From Halieaceae bacterium (GTDB taxonomy: Bacteria; Pseudomonadota; Gammaproteobacteria; Pseudomonadales; Halieaceae): DNA of 32,536 nucleotides. A program made the translations under genes and the position numbers. Of this stretch, positions 8,592 through 16,661 are shown in pieces; the first letter of the stretch is position 1; each line of letters starts with the position of its first letter. The notes beneath the pieces were generated by a model. That model was given only the letters and a program-made list of their open reading frames with translations. It was not told the DNA's origin and made no database searches. The stretch spans positions 1-32,536 of the forward strand of contig JANQLM010000023.1 in NCBI GenBank assembly GCA_028280635.1. Reading direction: 5' to 3'.

Positions 8592-10097
8592 ATGGCAGAC
8601 CCCAGCGCCGCCATCAAGGCGCCCTCGCCCTACAAGCGCGCTCGCCCCGGCATCGACTGGAGCGCCTACGATCCCGGCGCATTTTATGACGAGATCATCA
8701 GCTCGCCTGGCAACGCCCGCGCGGCGGCCCGTGGACTTGTTTCCTACACCCGCAAGATGTCCATCAAGCACCTGCTGTCCCGACAGCAGGCCGCAGACCT
8801 CGCCATCCAGGAAATGGGCATCAGCTTCACCGTCTACAGCGACGGCGAGAACATCGATCGCGCCTGGCCGATGGACATCCTGCCACGCATCATTCCGCTC
8901 AAAGAGTGGAAAATTCTCGAGCAGGGCCTGGTACAACGACAGGTAGCCCTGAACAAGTTCATCGATGACCTCTACAACAAGCAGCGCATTCTCAAGGACA
9001 AGGTGCTGCCGCGGGAGATCATCGACAGCTCGCCGGAATTTCTCGAGCAGTGTATTGGCGCCAAACCGCGCTACGGCGTGTGGTCCCATATCTGCGGCTC
9101 GGACCTGGTGCGCGACAGCGACGGCACGATGTATGTGCTGGAGGACAACCTGCGCGTGCCCTCCGGTGTGTCCTACATGCTGGAAAACCGCGCTGTGTCC
9201 AAGCGGGTGTTGCCGCAGCTATTCGAGAAGCACTTCATCGAGCCGGTGGACGACTACCCGTCACAGCTGTTCGATACCCTGGCCTCGCTGTCGCCTCGCC
9301 CCGGCGACCAGCCGGAAATTGTGGTGATGACCCCGGGCATTTTCAATTCCGCCTACTTCGAACATGCCTACCTGGCGCAGCGCATGGGTGCCGAGCTGGT
9401 GGAAGGCTCGGACCTGGTGGTTGGCGATGACGACAAGGTGTATATGCGCACCATACGCGGCCTGGAACGCGTCGATGTGATCTACCGACGCATCAACGAC
9501 GACTTCCTGGACCCGGAGGTATTCCGGCCCAACTCCGCGCTGGGCACCCCCGGCCTGTTCCGCGCCTGGCGCAAGGGCAACGTTGGCATTGCCAATGCCC
9601 CCGGTGCCGGTGTCGCCGACGACAAGGTGATCTACACCTACGTGCCGGCCATCATCAAGTACTACCTGGATCAAGACCCGATCATCCCCAACGTGCCTTC
9701 GTACCTCTGCGTGGACAAGAAACACTGCGACCACGTGCTGAAAAACCTGGAAAACATGGTCGTAAAGCCCGCCAACGAATCGGGTGGCTACGGCATGCTG
9801 ATAGGCCCCGCGTCCACCAGGAAACAACGCGAGGAATTCGCCGCCCGCATCCGCAAGAATCCGCGCAACTACATGGCGCAGCCGGCGCTGTCGCTGTCCA
9901 CCGCGCCCACCCTGTGCGGCAACAGCATCCAACCGCGACACCTGGACCTGCGGCCCTTCATCCTGCAGGGCAAGCGCCATTATGTGACCGCCGGAGGTCT
10001 GACAAGGGTCGCCCTACGCAAGGGTTCACTGGTCGTGAACTCCTCCCAGGGCGGAGGCAGCAAGGACACCTGGATCGTCGACACGGAGGCAGGCTGA
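8592..10097 (+). CDS. Circularly permuted ATP-grasp type 2 protein
   Basis: A 501-residue cytoplasmic protein of the CP_ATPgrasp_2 family, predicted to use ATP to join a carboxylate to an amine, as in peptide or amide bond formation. Family marks include the opening YDPGAFYDEI (26-35), the GENIDRAWPMD region (85-95), EDNLRVPSGVSYM (184-196), YRRINDDFLDP (298-308) and the glycine-rich nucleotide loop VVKPANESGGYG (390-401), followed by LRPFILQG (453-460). No biochemical product is established for this family as far as I know. ATG 8592 is used because GAAAAGGA sits upstream (spacing about 11) and a promoter lies between it and the upstream ATGs. Its TGA overlaps the ATG of the alpha-E gene by one base, so the two are translationally coupled, a fixed pairing in this family. 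Confidence 0.9.
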   Translation: MADPSAAIKAPSPYKRARPGIDWSAYDPGAFYDEIISSPGNARAAARGLVSYTRKMSIKHLLSRQQAADLAIQEMGISFTVYSDGENIDRAWPMDILPRIIPLKEWKILEQGLVQRQVALNKFIDDLYNKQRILKDKVLPREIIDSSPEFLEQCIGAKPRYGVWSHICGSDLVRDSDGTMYVLEDNLRVPSGVSYMLENRAVSKRVLPQLFEKHFIEPVDDYPSQLFDTLASLSPRPGDQPEIVVMTPGIFNSAYFEHAYLAQRMGAELVEGSDLVVGDDDKVYMRTIRGLERVDVIYRRINDDFLDPEVFRPNSALGTPGLFRAWRKGNVGIANAPGAGVADDKVIYTYVPAIIKYYLDQDPIIPNVPSYLCVDKKHCDHVLKNLENMVVKPANESGGYGMLIGPASTRKQREEFAARIRKNPRNYMAQPALSLSTAPTLCGNSIQPRHLDLRPFILQGKRHYVTAGGLTRVALRKGSLVVNSSQGGGSKDTWIVDTEAG

Positions 10098-11026
10098 TGC
10101 TCTCCAGGGTTGCTGAACGAATCTACTGGCTGTCCCGCTACCTGGAACGCGCTGAGGATACCTCGCGCCTGATCCTGGTACGCCACAACGTGATCCTCGA
10201 CCTGCCACGCAGTGTGCAACCGGACTGGGAACTGCTGCTGAACGTGCTGGGTGCCCGCGAGAGCTTCGACGCGCGCCCGGGGGCGGCGACGGAAAAGAAC
10301 ATCATGAGCTACGTGTTCAGCGAGCGCGAGAACGCGTCGTCGATCATAACCTCCCTGGCCAACGCCCGGGAGAACATGCGCACCAGCCGTGAGGCGCTGC
10401 CCAGCGAAACCTGGGAGCGGGTCAACAGCCTGTACCTGAGCGTGGCCCGGCGCGCCAACAAGGGTCTGCCCCGGGCTTCGCGTCACAGTGTCCTCAACGG
10501 CATCGTCCAGTCCACCCAGCAGATTTCCGGCATGCTGGCCGGCACCATGAACCAGGACGAGACCTACCAGTTCCTGCGCATGGGCCGGAACCTGGAACGC
10601 GCCGACATGACCACGCGCATTATCGATGTGGCATCCCTGGCGCTGGGGAATCCCGAAGAAGATGTCAGTCCCTATCAGAACGTCATGTGGGTCAGCGTGC
10701 TGCAGTCGCTCAGCGCCTACCAGATGTACCGGCTCAGCGTACGCCACAATGTGCGCCCGGCGGACGTTTTGCAGTTCCTGCTGCGCAGCCGCGATTTCCC
10801 TCGCGCCCTGTCCCATTGCCTGTTGGAACTGGAAGCCTCCATGCGGCTGCTGCCCCGGGGTAACGAGGCCTTAAAGGCGGTGCAATCTGTGCACCGTAAG
10901 ATAAAGCGCACCAACTGCGCCGAGCTGGAAGGCGAGGCACTGGAGACATTCCTCGACCACGTCCAGCTCCGCCTGCAAGGGGTGCACGAAGTGATTGAGC
11001 AGACCTGGTTTACGCCGGAACAGTAA
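10097..11026 (+). CDS. Alpha-E domain protein, ATP-grasp partner
   Basis: A 309-residue, almost entirely helical protein. It begins with the alpha-E hallmark MLSRVAERIYWLSRYLERAE (1-20) and carries the repeat-like match FLRMGRNLERADMTTRIID in its middle. Alpha-E proteins are nearly always encoded beside circularly permuted ATP-grasp proteins and are thought to act with them, but their biochemical role is unknown. GGAGG seven bases before the ATG, inside the end of the ATP-grasp gene, and the TGATG stop/start overlap fix the start. Its TAA overlaps the next ATG in the same way (TAATG), making a three-gene coupled operon. In many genomes the alpha-E protein is followed by or fused to a transglutaminase; none is present here. 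Confidence 0.92.
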   Translation: MLSRVAERIYWLSRYLERAEDTSRLILVRHNVILDLPRSVQPDWELLLNVLGARESFDARPGAATEKNIMSYVFSERENASSIITSLANARENMRTSREALPSETWERVNSLYLSVARRANKGLPRASRHSVLNGIVQSTQQISGMLAGTMNQDETYQFLRMGRNLERADMTTRIIDVASLALGNPEEDVSPYQNVMWVSVLQSLSAYQMYRLSVRHNVRPADVLQFLLRSRDFPRALSHCLLELEASMRLLPRGNEALKAVQSVHRKIKRTNCAELEGEALETFLDHVQLRLQGVHEVIEQTWFTPEQ

Positions 11027-12018
11027 TGACTCCCTATCAGTGTCGCTGTGGGCAGGCCCTGTTCTGCGAGAATACGCGCTGCAGCAATTGCGGCCGTATC
11101 CAGGCCTTCGAGCCCCTTCGTGCGGCCATGCTGTCCCTGGACACAGACGACGACGGCTGGGTTGACGGCGAGGGCAATCGCTATCGCCCCTGCGCCAACC
11201 GCGCCGAGTGGCGGGTCTGTAATGGCGTGGTGGAGGCAGACTCGAATGAAACCCTCTGCTCGGGCTGCCGGTTAAATCGCACCATCCCCTCGATGTCGCG
11301 CGGCGAGAACGTACTGCGCTGGAAGCGGCTGGAAGCCGCCAAGCGGCGCATGATCGCCGGTGTCAGCAAGCTGGGGCTGGACGTCAATAGCGGCGGGGGC
11401 ATGCGCTTTGATTTCCTGGAAGACAAGCGCAGCCACCCGGACGTGCTGGAACACTTCGTGACCACCGGTCACAAGGATGGCGTAATCACCATCAACGTGC
11501 TGGAAGCCGATGAAATCCAGCGAGTGCAGCAGCGGGAATTGATGGGGGAACGCTATCGTACGGTGCTGGGCCACATCCGCCATGAGGCGGGGCACTTTTT
11601 CTATCCCCAGTTGGTGACTGATCCTGGAGGGTTTACCGCGTTGTTTGGCGACCCGTCAGCAGACTACGACCAGGCGCTCAATCGCTATTACGAGGAAGGA
11701 CCGGCGGACGGCTGGGAACAGCGGCATATCAGCGCCTATGCCAGCTCACATCCGCTGGAAGACTGGGCGGAGTGCTTCGCACACTTCCTGCATATCGAGG
11801 ACACGCTGGAGACCGCCATCTGCTACGGTCTGTCACCGGACCCCGCCCAGGACCCGCGCGAAAGGATCAACGCCTGGGCGCGCTTTGTTATTCCACTGAA
11901 TGAACTGGGCCGCAGCCTGGGCCAGCGGGATCACTACCCCTTCATACTGACCCCGGTGGTCATCGACAAACTGCTGTACGTGCAGGCCGCCGTGGCACGC
12001 GCCGCCGGCCGTAGCTAA
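11026..12018 (+). CDS. Zinc-ribbon metallopeptidase (COG4307, Peptidase_Mx-like)
   Basis: A 330-residue putative zinc protease, with no signal peptide and so presumably cytoplasmic. The N-terminus has zinc-ribbon cysteines at 6, 8, 14, 19 and 22, and a second set at 56, 65, 78 and 81 (CNGVV, then CSGC). The catalytic core carries HEAGH (186-190), giving two zinc-ligand histidines and the base Glu187. The downstream conserved HPLEDWAECFAHFLHI (242-257) probably supplies the third ligand, Glu248. This matches the COG4307 family often found with ATP-grasp/alpha-E genes. Translational coupling to the alpha-E gene (TAATG) and the 25-bp gap to the convergent Anbu gene put two proteolytic enzymes beside one predicted ligase. 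The natural substrate is unknown; it could be the product of the ATP-grasp enzyme or a protein carrying it. Confidence 0.88.
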   Translation: MTPYQCRCGQALFCENTRCSNCGRIQAFEPLRAAMLSLDTDDDGWVDGEGNRYRPCANRAEWRVCNGVVEADSNETLCSGCRLNRTIPSMSRGENVLRWKRLEAAKRRMIAGVSKLGLDVNSGGGMRFDFLEDKRSHPDVLEHFVTTGHKDGVITINVLEADEIQRVQQRELMGERYRTVLGHIRHEAGHFFYPQLVTDPGGFTALFGDPSADYDQALNRYYEEGPADGWEQRHISAYASSHPLEDWAECFAHFLHIEDTLETAICYGLSPDPAQDPRERINAWARFVIPLNELGRSLGQRDHYPFILTPVVIDKLLYVQAAVARAAGRS

Positions 12019-12020
12019 CC

Positions 12021-12036
12021 GGCCAGTAAGCTGGTC
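12021..12036. terminator. Small hairpin in the convergent gap
   Basis: GGCCAG and CTGGTC pair (one G-U wobble) around the loop TAAG, between the metallopeptidase and Anbu stop codons. There is no U-run. It may act as a weak bidirectional terminator. Confidence 0.25.
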
Positions 12037-12043
12037 TGGGCGA

Positions 12044-12844
12044 TTAGTCCCGCCGGCGCTCGTCGGCCACCGGCACCTCGGCGACCGGCTTCACCGCCTG
12101 TAGCGAGGCCGAGCGCTTCTCCCACTCGAACTGGGGCAGGTCGAGAAAGGCCTGCTTGATGGCCGCCGACCAGGCGCGCCGCAGGGTGCTGAGGTAGGAG
12201 TCCTCTTCGGTGAGTTTGATGTAGTGGTCGGACTCGAAGGTATCGTTCTCGTAGACCAGCACCTCCACCGGCGGGCCCACGGTGGCGTTGGCGCGCATCG
12301 TGGAATCCATGGACACCAGGGCGCAGCGCGCGGCGTCCTCAAGGCTGGTGTCCTCATGCAGGATGCGATCGAGGATCGGTTTGCCGTACTTGCTCTCACC
12401 GATCTGCAGGTAGCGGGTTTCCTCGGAGACCGAGATGAAATTACCGGCGGAGTAGATCATGTAGATGGACGGTTTGTTCCCGTCGATCTGCCCGCCCACG
12501 ATAAAAGACACCGAGGTATCGACATCAGATTCTGCAGTGGAATCGCTGGCGGCTGACTGCTGCTCGCGACTGACCCGGCTGACGTAGTTGGCAATCTCCA
12601 CCATCTTGCCGCAGCTCAGCAGGGACTCCGCCTCTTCATCCTCCATGTCACCTTCGATCTGGGAGATCACAGCCTGGGAGGTCGCCAGGTTGCCGGCGCT
12701 CAGCAGCACGATCATGCGATCGCTGCCGAGGTCGTAAACATGCATCTTGGAGTAAGTGGAGAGGATATCGGGACCCGCATTGGTACGGGAATCCGAGCAG
12801 AACACCAGGCCGTCTTTGGCCGCAATCGCCACGCAATAGGTCAT
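12044..12844 (-). CDS. Anbu-type proteasome-like peptidase (COG3484)
   Basis: A 266-residue N-terminal-nucleophile hydrolase related to 20S proteasome beta subunits. It starts MTYCVAIAAKDG, so removal of Met1 exposes Thr2 as the catalytic nucleophile without a propeptide, as in Anbu. Asp18 (mature position 17) and Lys33 (mature 32) match the proteasome Asp17/Lys33 catalytic group, and LLSAGNLATSQ (about 47-57) is the characteristic Anbu segment. Anbu forms open helical or ring-like assemblies, and its substrate is not firmly known. Anbu genes commonly neighbour ATP-grasp, alpha-E and transglutaminase genes. Here it faces the ATP-grasp/alpha-E/metallopeptidase operon tail to tail rather than sharing its promoter. 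The C-terminal 20 residues are charged and proline-rich and look flexible. The ribosome site is poor, but the start is fixed by the essential threonine. Confidence 0.9.
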   Translation of the reverse strand: MTYCVAIAAKDGLVFCSDSRTNAGPDILSTYSKMHVYDLGSDRMIVLLSAGNLATSQAVISQIEGDMEDEEAESLLSCGKMVEIANYVSRVSREQQSAASDSTAESDVDTSVSFIVGGQIDGNKPSIYMIYSAGNFISVSEETRYLQIGESKYGKPILDRILHEDTSLEDAARCALVSMDSTMRANATVGPPVEVLVYENDTFESDHYIKLTEEDSYLSTLRRAWSAAIKQAFLDLPQFEWEKRSASLQAVKPVAEVPVADERRRD

Positions 12845-12865
12845 ATGTGGAGGAGCCCTCTTGGG

Positions 12866-12871
12866 GTTATA
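12866..12871 (-). promoter_or_regulatory. Possible -10 element for the Anbu gene
   Basis: TATAAC on the minus strand (five of six consensus) lies 21 bases upstream of the Anbu ATG and would give a leader of about 15 bases. No convincing -35 was found. The rest of the 233-bp divergent gap up to 13077 shows nothing I can identify. Confidence 0.3.
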
Positions 12872-13077
12872 TTCTTGTAGTTGAAGCGGAACTTAACAGC
12901 TTTTCCCGCAGCGCGGAATCGCCTTGTCCGCTTTTTTTTACGGCCCGCGCACCAGTCTGGCGCACCCGTTTTTTCACCATCGGGCACAGCCCCGAAACCC
13001 GCGAATCACGCCCACAGTCAGCGATTACTCACGACCCAATACTGTGCGCAGACGGCGGCCGGCGGTAAGCTAGTCCT

Positions 13078-13758
13078 GTGCTCATTAACCCCGACATTCT
13101 ACCCACTGGGCTGCTGGTCGCCCTGTCGCTGCTGACGCTACTGGGTATTGGCATGGCACTACGCCATGCACCCTGGGCTGCCCTGGTGGCCGTGCCGTCG
13201 CGGATACACCTGGTGCTGGGGGCCTGCCTGGGCTGCACCTGCCTGTGGTTGCTGAGCGTTGACCTGGGCGGCGCCCTGCGGGTGCATCTGCTCGCCATGA
13301 CCAGCATGACGCTGCTGCTGGGCTGGTGCCTGGCCGTGCTGGCCGGCGCCCTGGCCCTGCTGCTGCAGGTCCTGCTACTGGGTGAGCCCCTGCTGTCACT
13401 GCCAGCCGGCTGGGTGCTGGGGGTAGCGCTGCCGGCGAGCCTGTCCAGCGCGCTGGTCGCCAGGCTTCCACGGCAGCAGAATCTGTTTGTCTACACCCTC
13501 GGCGGCGGCTTTTTTGGCGGCATGCTCTGCACCCTGGCGGTGGCTGTCGCCACCCTGCTCACCCTGTGGCTGGCGGGCGAGGTTGAGCTGGTACGCCGCG
13601 GTCTGGATGTCTGGCCCATGCTGGCGCTGCTGCTGTTTCCGGAGGGTTTTATCAACGGCATGCTGGTAACGGCAGCCTGTGTCTTCTTCCCCGAGGCGGT
13701 AAAGACCTTCGACGAGCAGCTCTATTTCGGTGAAGAGGACCGCAACGGCCCCGATTAA
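13078..13758 (+). CDS. Stand-alone CbiM/ECF-type membrane protein (COG3235-like)
   Basis: A 226-residue inner-membrane protein with about six or seven hydrophobic helices. The C-terminal part resembles the CbiM family of energy-coupling-factor substrate-binding components: FVYTLGGGFFGGM (about 136-148) and LLLFPEGFINGMLVTA (about 184-199). CbiM proteins of cobalt and nickel importers begin Met-His, with the N-terminal histidine binding metal. This one begins MLINPDIL and lacks that histidine, and no ATPase or CbiQ/CbiN gene is nearby. It may therefore serve a different substrate or use shared components encoded elsewhere. The GTG start has only a weak ribosome site (GGTAAG). It is followed after 60 bp by ppk1. 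The function is unproven. Confidence 0.7.
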   Translation: MLINPDILPTGLLVALSLLTLLGIGMALRHAPWAALVAVPSRIHLVLGACLGCTCLWLLSVDLGGALRVHLLAMTSMTLLLGWCLAVLAGALALLLQVLLLGEPLLSLPAGWVLGVALPASLSSALVARLPRQQNLFVYTLGGGFFGGMLCTLAVAVATLLTLWLAGEVELVRRGLDVWPMLALLLFPEGFINGMLVTAACVFFPEAVKTFDEQLYFGEEDRNGPD

Positions 13759-13803
13759 TGATGCCGATCAAGTCAGTTTAAGCGAATCGCAATAAATCGG
13801 GGC

Positions 13804-13809
13804 TATACT
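13804..13809 (+). promoter_or_regulatory. Possible -10 element upstream of ppk1
   Basis: TATACT (five of six consensus) ends nine bases before the ppk1 ATG. With no recognisable -35, it is weak evidence. If used, it would give an almost leaderless ppk1 message or imply a later start codon. Confidence 0.2.
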
Positions 13810-13818
13810 GTTGGGCTT

Positions 13819-15978
13819 ATGACGCTAAATGACGAAGCCCAGAACCCCCTCAACCTACGCCTCGGTGACCTCGACTCGAGCCAGTTCATGCCACGCGAAC
13901 TCAGCTGGCTGTCCTTTAATGCCAGGGTGCTGCAGGAAGCCGCCAACGCCAACGTACCAGTGATCCAGAGACTGCGCTACCTGGGCATCTTCTCCAACAA
14001 CATGGACGAGTTCTTCCGGGTGCGGGTCGCCGAAGTGCGGCGGCTTCTCTCCATATCGTCGGGCAGCGTCCGGCAGCAGTACAAGGAGCTGCTGGAGATG
14101 ATCCAGACCCGCGTGGTGGAGCTGCAGACCGAGTTCGACCGCATCTATGAGTTGGTGTTGCTGGAGCTGCGCAAGCGCAAAATCTACATGGTTAACGAGG
14201 AGCAGCTCGAACCCCACCAGGCCGAGTACGTACGGGGCTTCTTCAGGTCCCAGGTGTTGCCGGAGCTGGAACCCATCCTGATGTCCGACGGGCAGTCCAT
14301 GCCCAATCTGACGGATGAATCCATCTACCTGGCGGTGGATATTGTTGCCGGCGGCGACCATCGCTATGCCCTGGTAGAAGTCCCCAGCGACCGCGTCCCG
14401 CGCTTCGTCGAGATTCCCCGCAAGAAGGGGAAGAAGGGCAAGGTGTTCATCGTGCTCGACAACATCATCCGCTTCTGCATGCCTCAGGTGTTCCGCGGCG
14501 TGATCGAAGTCGACAGCTCCTCGGCCTACACCATCAAGTTCTCACGGGACGCTGAGCTGGAAATCGACACCGGCATTTCCGACAGCCTGATCGAGAAAAT
14601 GGAAATCAGCCTCAAGCGTCGCCAGAAGGCTGAAGCCGTGCGCTTTGTCTACGACGCCGAGATTCCGGACCACCTGCTGAGCTTCCTGACCAAGCACTTC
14701 AACGTGCGCAAGTACGACAGCCTCATTGCCGGTGGGCGCTATCACAACTCCAAGGACTTCATGAGCTTTCCCAACGTGGGCCCCAAGTACCTGGAGTACA
14801 AGCCCCTGCCGCATATTCCCGTGGAGCGACTGGAGACCGGCGGCAGTATTTTCGAGAAAATTCGCGAGAAGGACGTTCTGCTTTACTACCCGTACCACTC
14901 CTTCGACTACATCATCAATATGCTCAAGACCGCGGCCCTGGACCCGGCGGTCAAAAGCATCCAGATCTGCCTGTATCGGGTGGCCGGTAAATCCCGGGTC
15001 TGCGATGCGCTGATCAACGCCGTTAACAACGGCAAGCGGGTGCTAGCGGTGGTGGAGTTGCAGGCGCGCTTCGACGAGGAGGCCAACATCAACTGGGCGG
15101 AGCGCCTGGCTGACAACGGGGTCGAGGTGATGTTCGGCGTGGCGGGCCTCAAGGTGCACAGCAAGCTGATCCTGATCGAGCGCGAGGAAGATGGGGACAT
15201 TGCCTTCTACAGCCATATCGGCACCGGCAACTTCAATGAGAAAACCGCCAATCTGTACACGGATTTCAGCCTGCTGACCTATGACCAGGGCATCGGCAAG
15301 GACGTATTCAACGTCTTCGATTTCCTGCGCTTCAACTACAAGCGCCCCAGCTATCGCCACCTGCTGGTCTCACCGCACAGCAGCCGTTCGGGGCTGTACG
15401 AGCTGATGGATCGGGAGATCTCCAACGCCCGTGATGGCTATCCCGCCGCCATGACCCTGAAGTGCAACAACCTCGCTGACCGGGAAATGGTCATGAAACT
15501 CTACGAGGCCAGCAGCGCCGGCGTGGAAGTCAGGATCAACGTACGCGGCATGTGCACCATGTTGCCCGGCGTGCCCGGTCTGTCGGACAAGGTGACCGGT
15601 ATCAGCATCGTCGACCGCTTCCTGGAACACCCGAGGGTCTACAGCTTCTACAACCGCGGCCAGCCCAGGTACTACATCGGCTCCGCGGACCTGATGACGC
15701 GCAACCTGGACTATCGTGTGGAAGTACTGACCCCGGTGCATGACCCGGACGCCCAGCGCCTGTTGCAGGACGTACTGGACCAGCAGTGGCACGATAACGT
15801 CAAGGCGCGGGTACTGGACGAGAACCAGTCCAACCAGATGGAGAACGGCCGCAAGAGCGTGAAGATTCGCAGCCAGGAGAGCATTCACCGCTATCTGCAG
15901 ACCGGAAAGCTGCCGCGCTATCCCAAATCCAGTCTGGCACAGCCCGCCAAGCGGCGCCGCAAGCGCAAGAAAGCCTAG
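13819..15978 (+). CDS. ppk1: Polyphosphate kinase 1
   Basis: A 719-residue enzyme of full family length that reversibly polymerises the ATP gamma-phosphate into inorganic polyphosphate at the inner membrane. The N-terminal domain starts with the conserved RELSWLSFNARVLQEA (26-41) and SNNMDEFFRVRVAE (59-72). In the catalytic half, His447 in LKVHSKL corresponds to the phosphorylated His435 of E. coli. His466 in SHIGTGNFNEKT matches His454, and His604 in FLEHPRV matches His592. The C-terminus ends in a lysine/arginine-rich tail (AKRRRKRKKA), possibly contacting polyphosphate or membrane. The start at 13819 has only a weak ribosome site; Met24 is an alternative but would remove little. No exopolyphosphatase (ppx) gene is adjacent, unlike E. 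coli. It converges on the TetR gene. Confidence 0.96.
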   Translation: MTLNDEAQNPLNLRLGDLDSSQFMPRELSWLSFNARVLQEAANANVPVIQRLRYLGIFSNNMDEFFRVRVAEVRRLLSISSGSVRQQYKELLEMIQTRVVELQTEFDRIYELVLLELRKRKIYMVNEEQLEPHQAEYVRGFFRSQVLPELEPILMSDGQSMPNLTDESIYLAVDIVAGGDHRYALVEVPSDRVPRFVEIPRKKGKKGKVFIVLDNIIRFCMPQVFRGVIEVDSSSAYTIKFSRDAELEIDTGISDSLIEKMEISLKRRQKAEAVRFVYDAEIPDHLLSFLTKHFNVRKYDSLIAGGRYHNSKDFMSFPNVGPKYLEYKPLPHIPVERLETGGSIFEKIREKDVLLYYPYHSFDYIINMLKTAALDPAVKSIQICLYRVAGKSRVCDALINAVNNGKRVLAVVELQARFDEEANINWAERLADNGVEVMFGVAGLKVHSKLILIEREEDGDIAFYSHIGTGNFNEKTANLYTDFSLLTYDQGIGKDVFNVFDFLRFNYKRPSYRHLLVSPHSSRSGLYELMDREISNARDGYPAAMTLKCNNLADREMVMKLYEASSAGVEVRINVRGMCTMLPGVPGLSDKVTGISIVDRFLEHPRVYSFYNRGQPRYYIGSADLMTRNLDYRVEVLTPVHDPDAQRLLQDVLDQQWHDNVKARVLDENQSNQMENGRKSVKIRSQESIHRYLQTGKLPRYPKSSLAQPAKRRRKRKKA

Positions 15979-16015
15979 TCCAGGAGCGGGGGTAACAGAC
16001 AGCGCCGGAGCGGGC

Positions 16016-16037
16016 GCCGGCAGTTAGCCCTGCCGGC
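16016..16037. terminator. 8-bp-stem hairpin between ppk1 and the TetR gene
   Basis: Perfect arms GCCGGCAG and CTGCCGGC flank a 6-nt loop. It overlaps the stop and last codons of the minus-strand TetR gene, 38 bp after the ppk1 stop. There is no U-run, so a structural or Rho-assisted terminator is only possible. The stem is strong. Confidence 0.35.
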
Positions 16038-16659
16038 TGGAAGCCAGCCGCAGGCCGTCAAAGAATACCCTGGTGCTGCGTTCCAGGAGCTGGTAGGCAT
16101 CCGCCCCCGGCAGGAAGCGGTCCACCTGCCGGTGCATGGCCAGGGTCGACAGGCCGTGCACCATCGCCCACAGCTCGGTGGCCAGTTCCAGCGGGTTCAC
16201 CGGTGAAATAGACTCGCGTTCACAGAGCGCGGCCACCGCATCCGCCAGGATGTAGAAGCCTGAACCCCGCATGTCCATTCTCTCGTCTTCCATGGCACGC
16301 GCGCCCATATCGCCCCACATCAGGTCGACAAAGTTGCGGTGTTCGAGCATGAAGCGGATGTAGTTGCTGCCCAGGGCGACAATTGCCTCTTCGGTGCCGA
16401 GCTCTTTGCCAGCCACCGCTTCGCGAGCGGTTTCCGTGAGTCCCATGAAGCCTAGCTGCGCCACGGCTTTCAGCAGTTCATCGCGATCTTTGAAATGCCG
16501 GTAGGGCGCGGCACTACTGACCCCGGCACGGCGGGCTGCCTCGACCATGGCGAACTCCAGCGAGCCGCTGTCCTCAATCAGCTCCGCAGCCGCCAGTATC
16601 AGCGCATTGCGCAGGTCCCCGTGGTGGTAACTCTTGGTGTCCTGGAGTGCCGCAGACAT
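16024..16659 (-). CDS. TetR family transcriptional regulator of the efflux operon
   Basis: A 211-residue repressor-type protein. The N-terminal helix-turn-helix spans about 36-67, with the TetR signature AARRAGVSSAAPYRHFKDRD. The C-terminal ligand domain resembles the TetR_C_33 (WHG) group, with LWAMVHGLSTLA near 166-177. It is the last gene of the operon after the membrane-fusion and RND genes, only two bases after the RND stop, so it is almost certainly cotranscribed. A pump operon that ends with its own repressor gives negative feedback: an inducing compound releases the repressor, and more pump and more repressor are then made. The palindrome at 21032-21046, over the operon promoter, is the natural candidate operator. 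The ligand cannot be predicted. Confidence 0.92.
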   Translation of the reverse strand: MSAALQDTKSYHHGDLRNALILAAAELIEDSGSLEFAMVEAARRAGVSSAAPYRHFKDRDELLKAVAQLGFMGLTETAREAVAGKELGTEEAIVALGSNYIRFMLEHRNFVDLMWGDMGARAMEDERMDMRGSGFYILADAVAALCERESISPVNPLELATELWAMVHGLSTLAMHRQVDRFLPGADAYQLLERSTRVFFDGLRLASSRQG

Positions 16660-16661
16660 AT

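Noticed and set aside
12847-13068. Small plus-strand frame in the Anbu/CbiM gap with GGAGGAG near its start
   Set aside because: Only 73 codons, overlapped by an alternative frame of similar length. There is no motif, and it covers the likely Anbu promoter.
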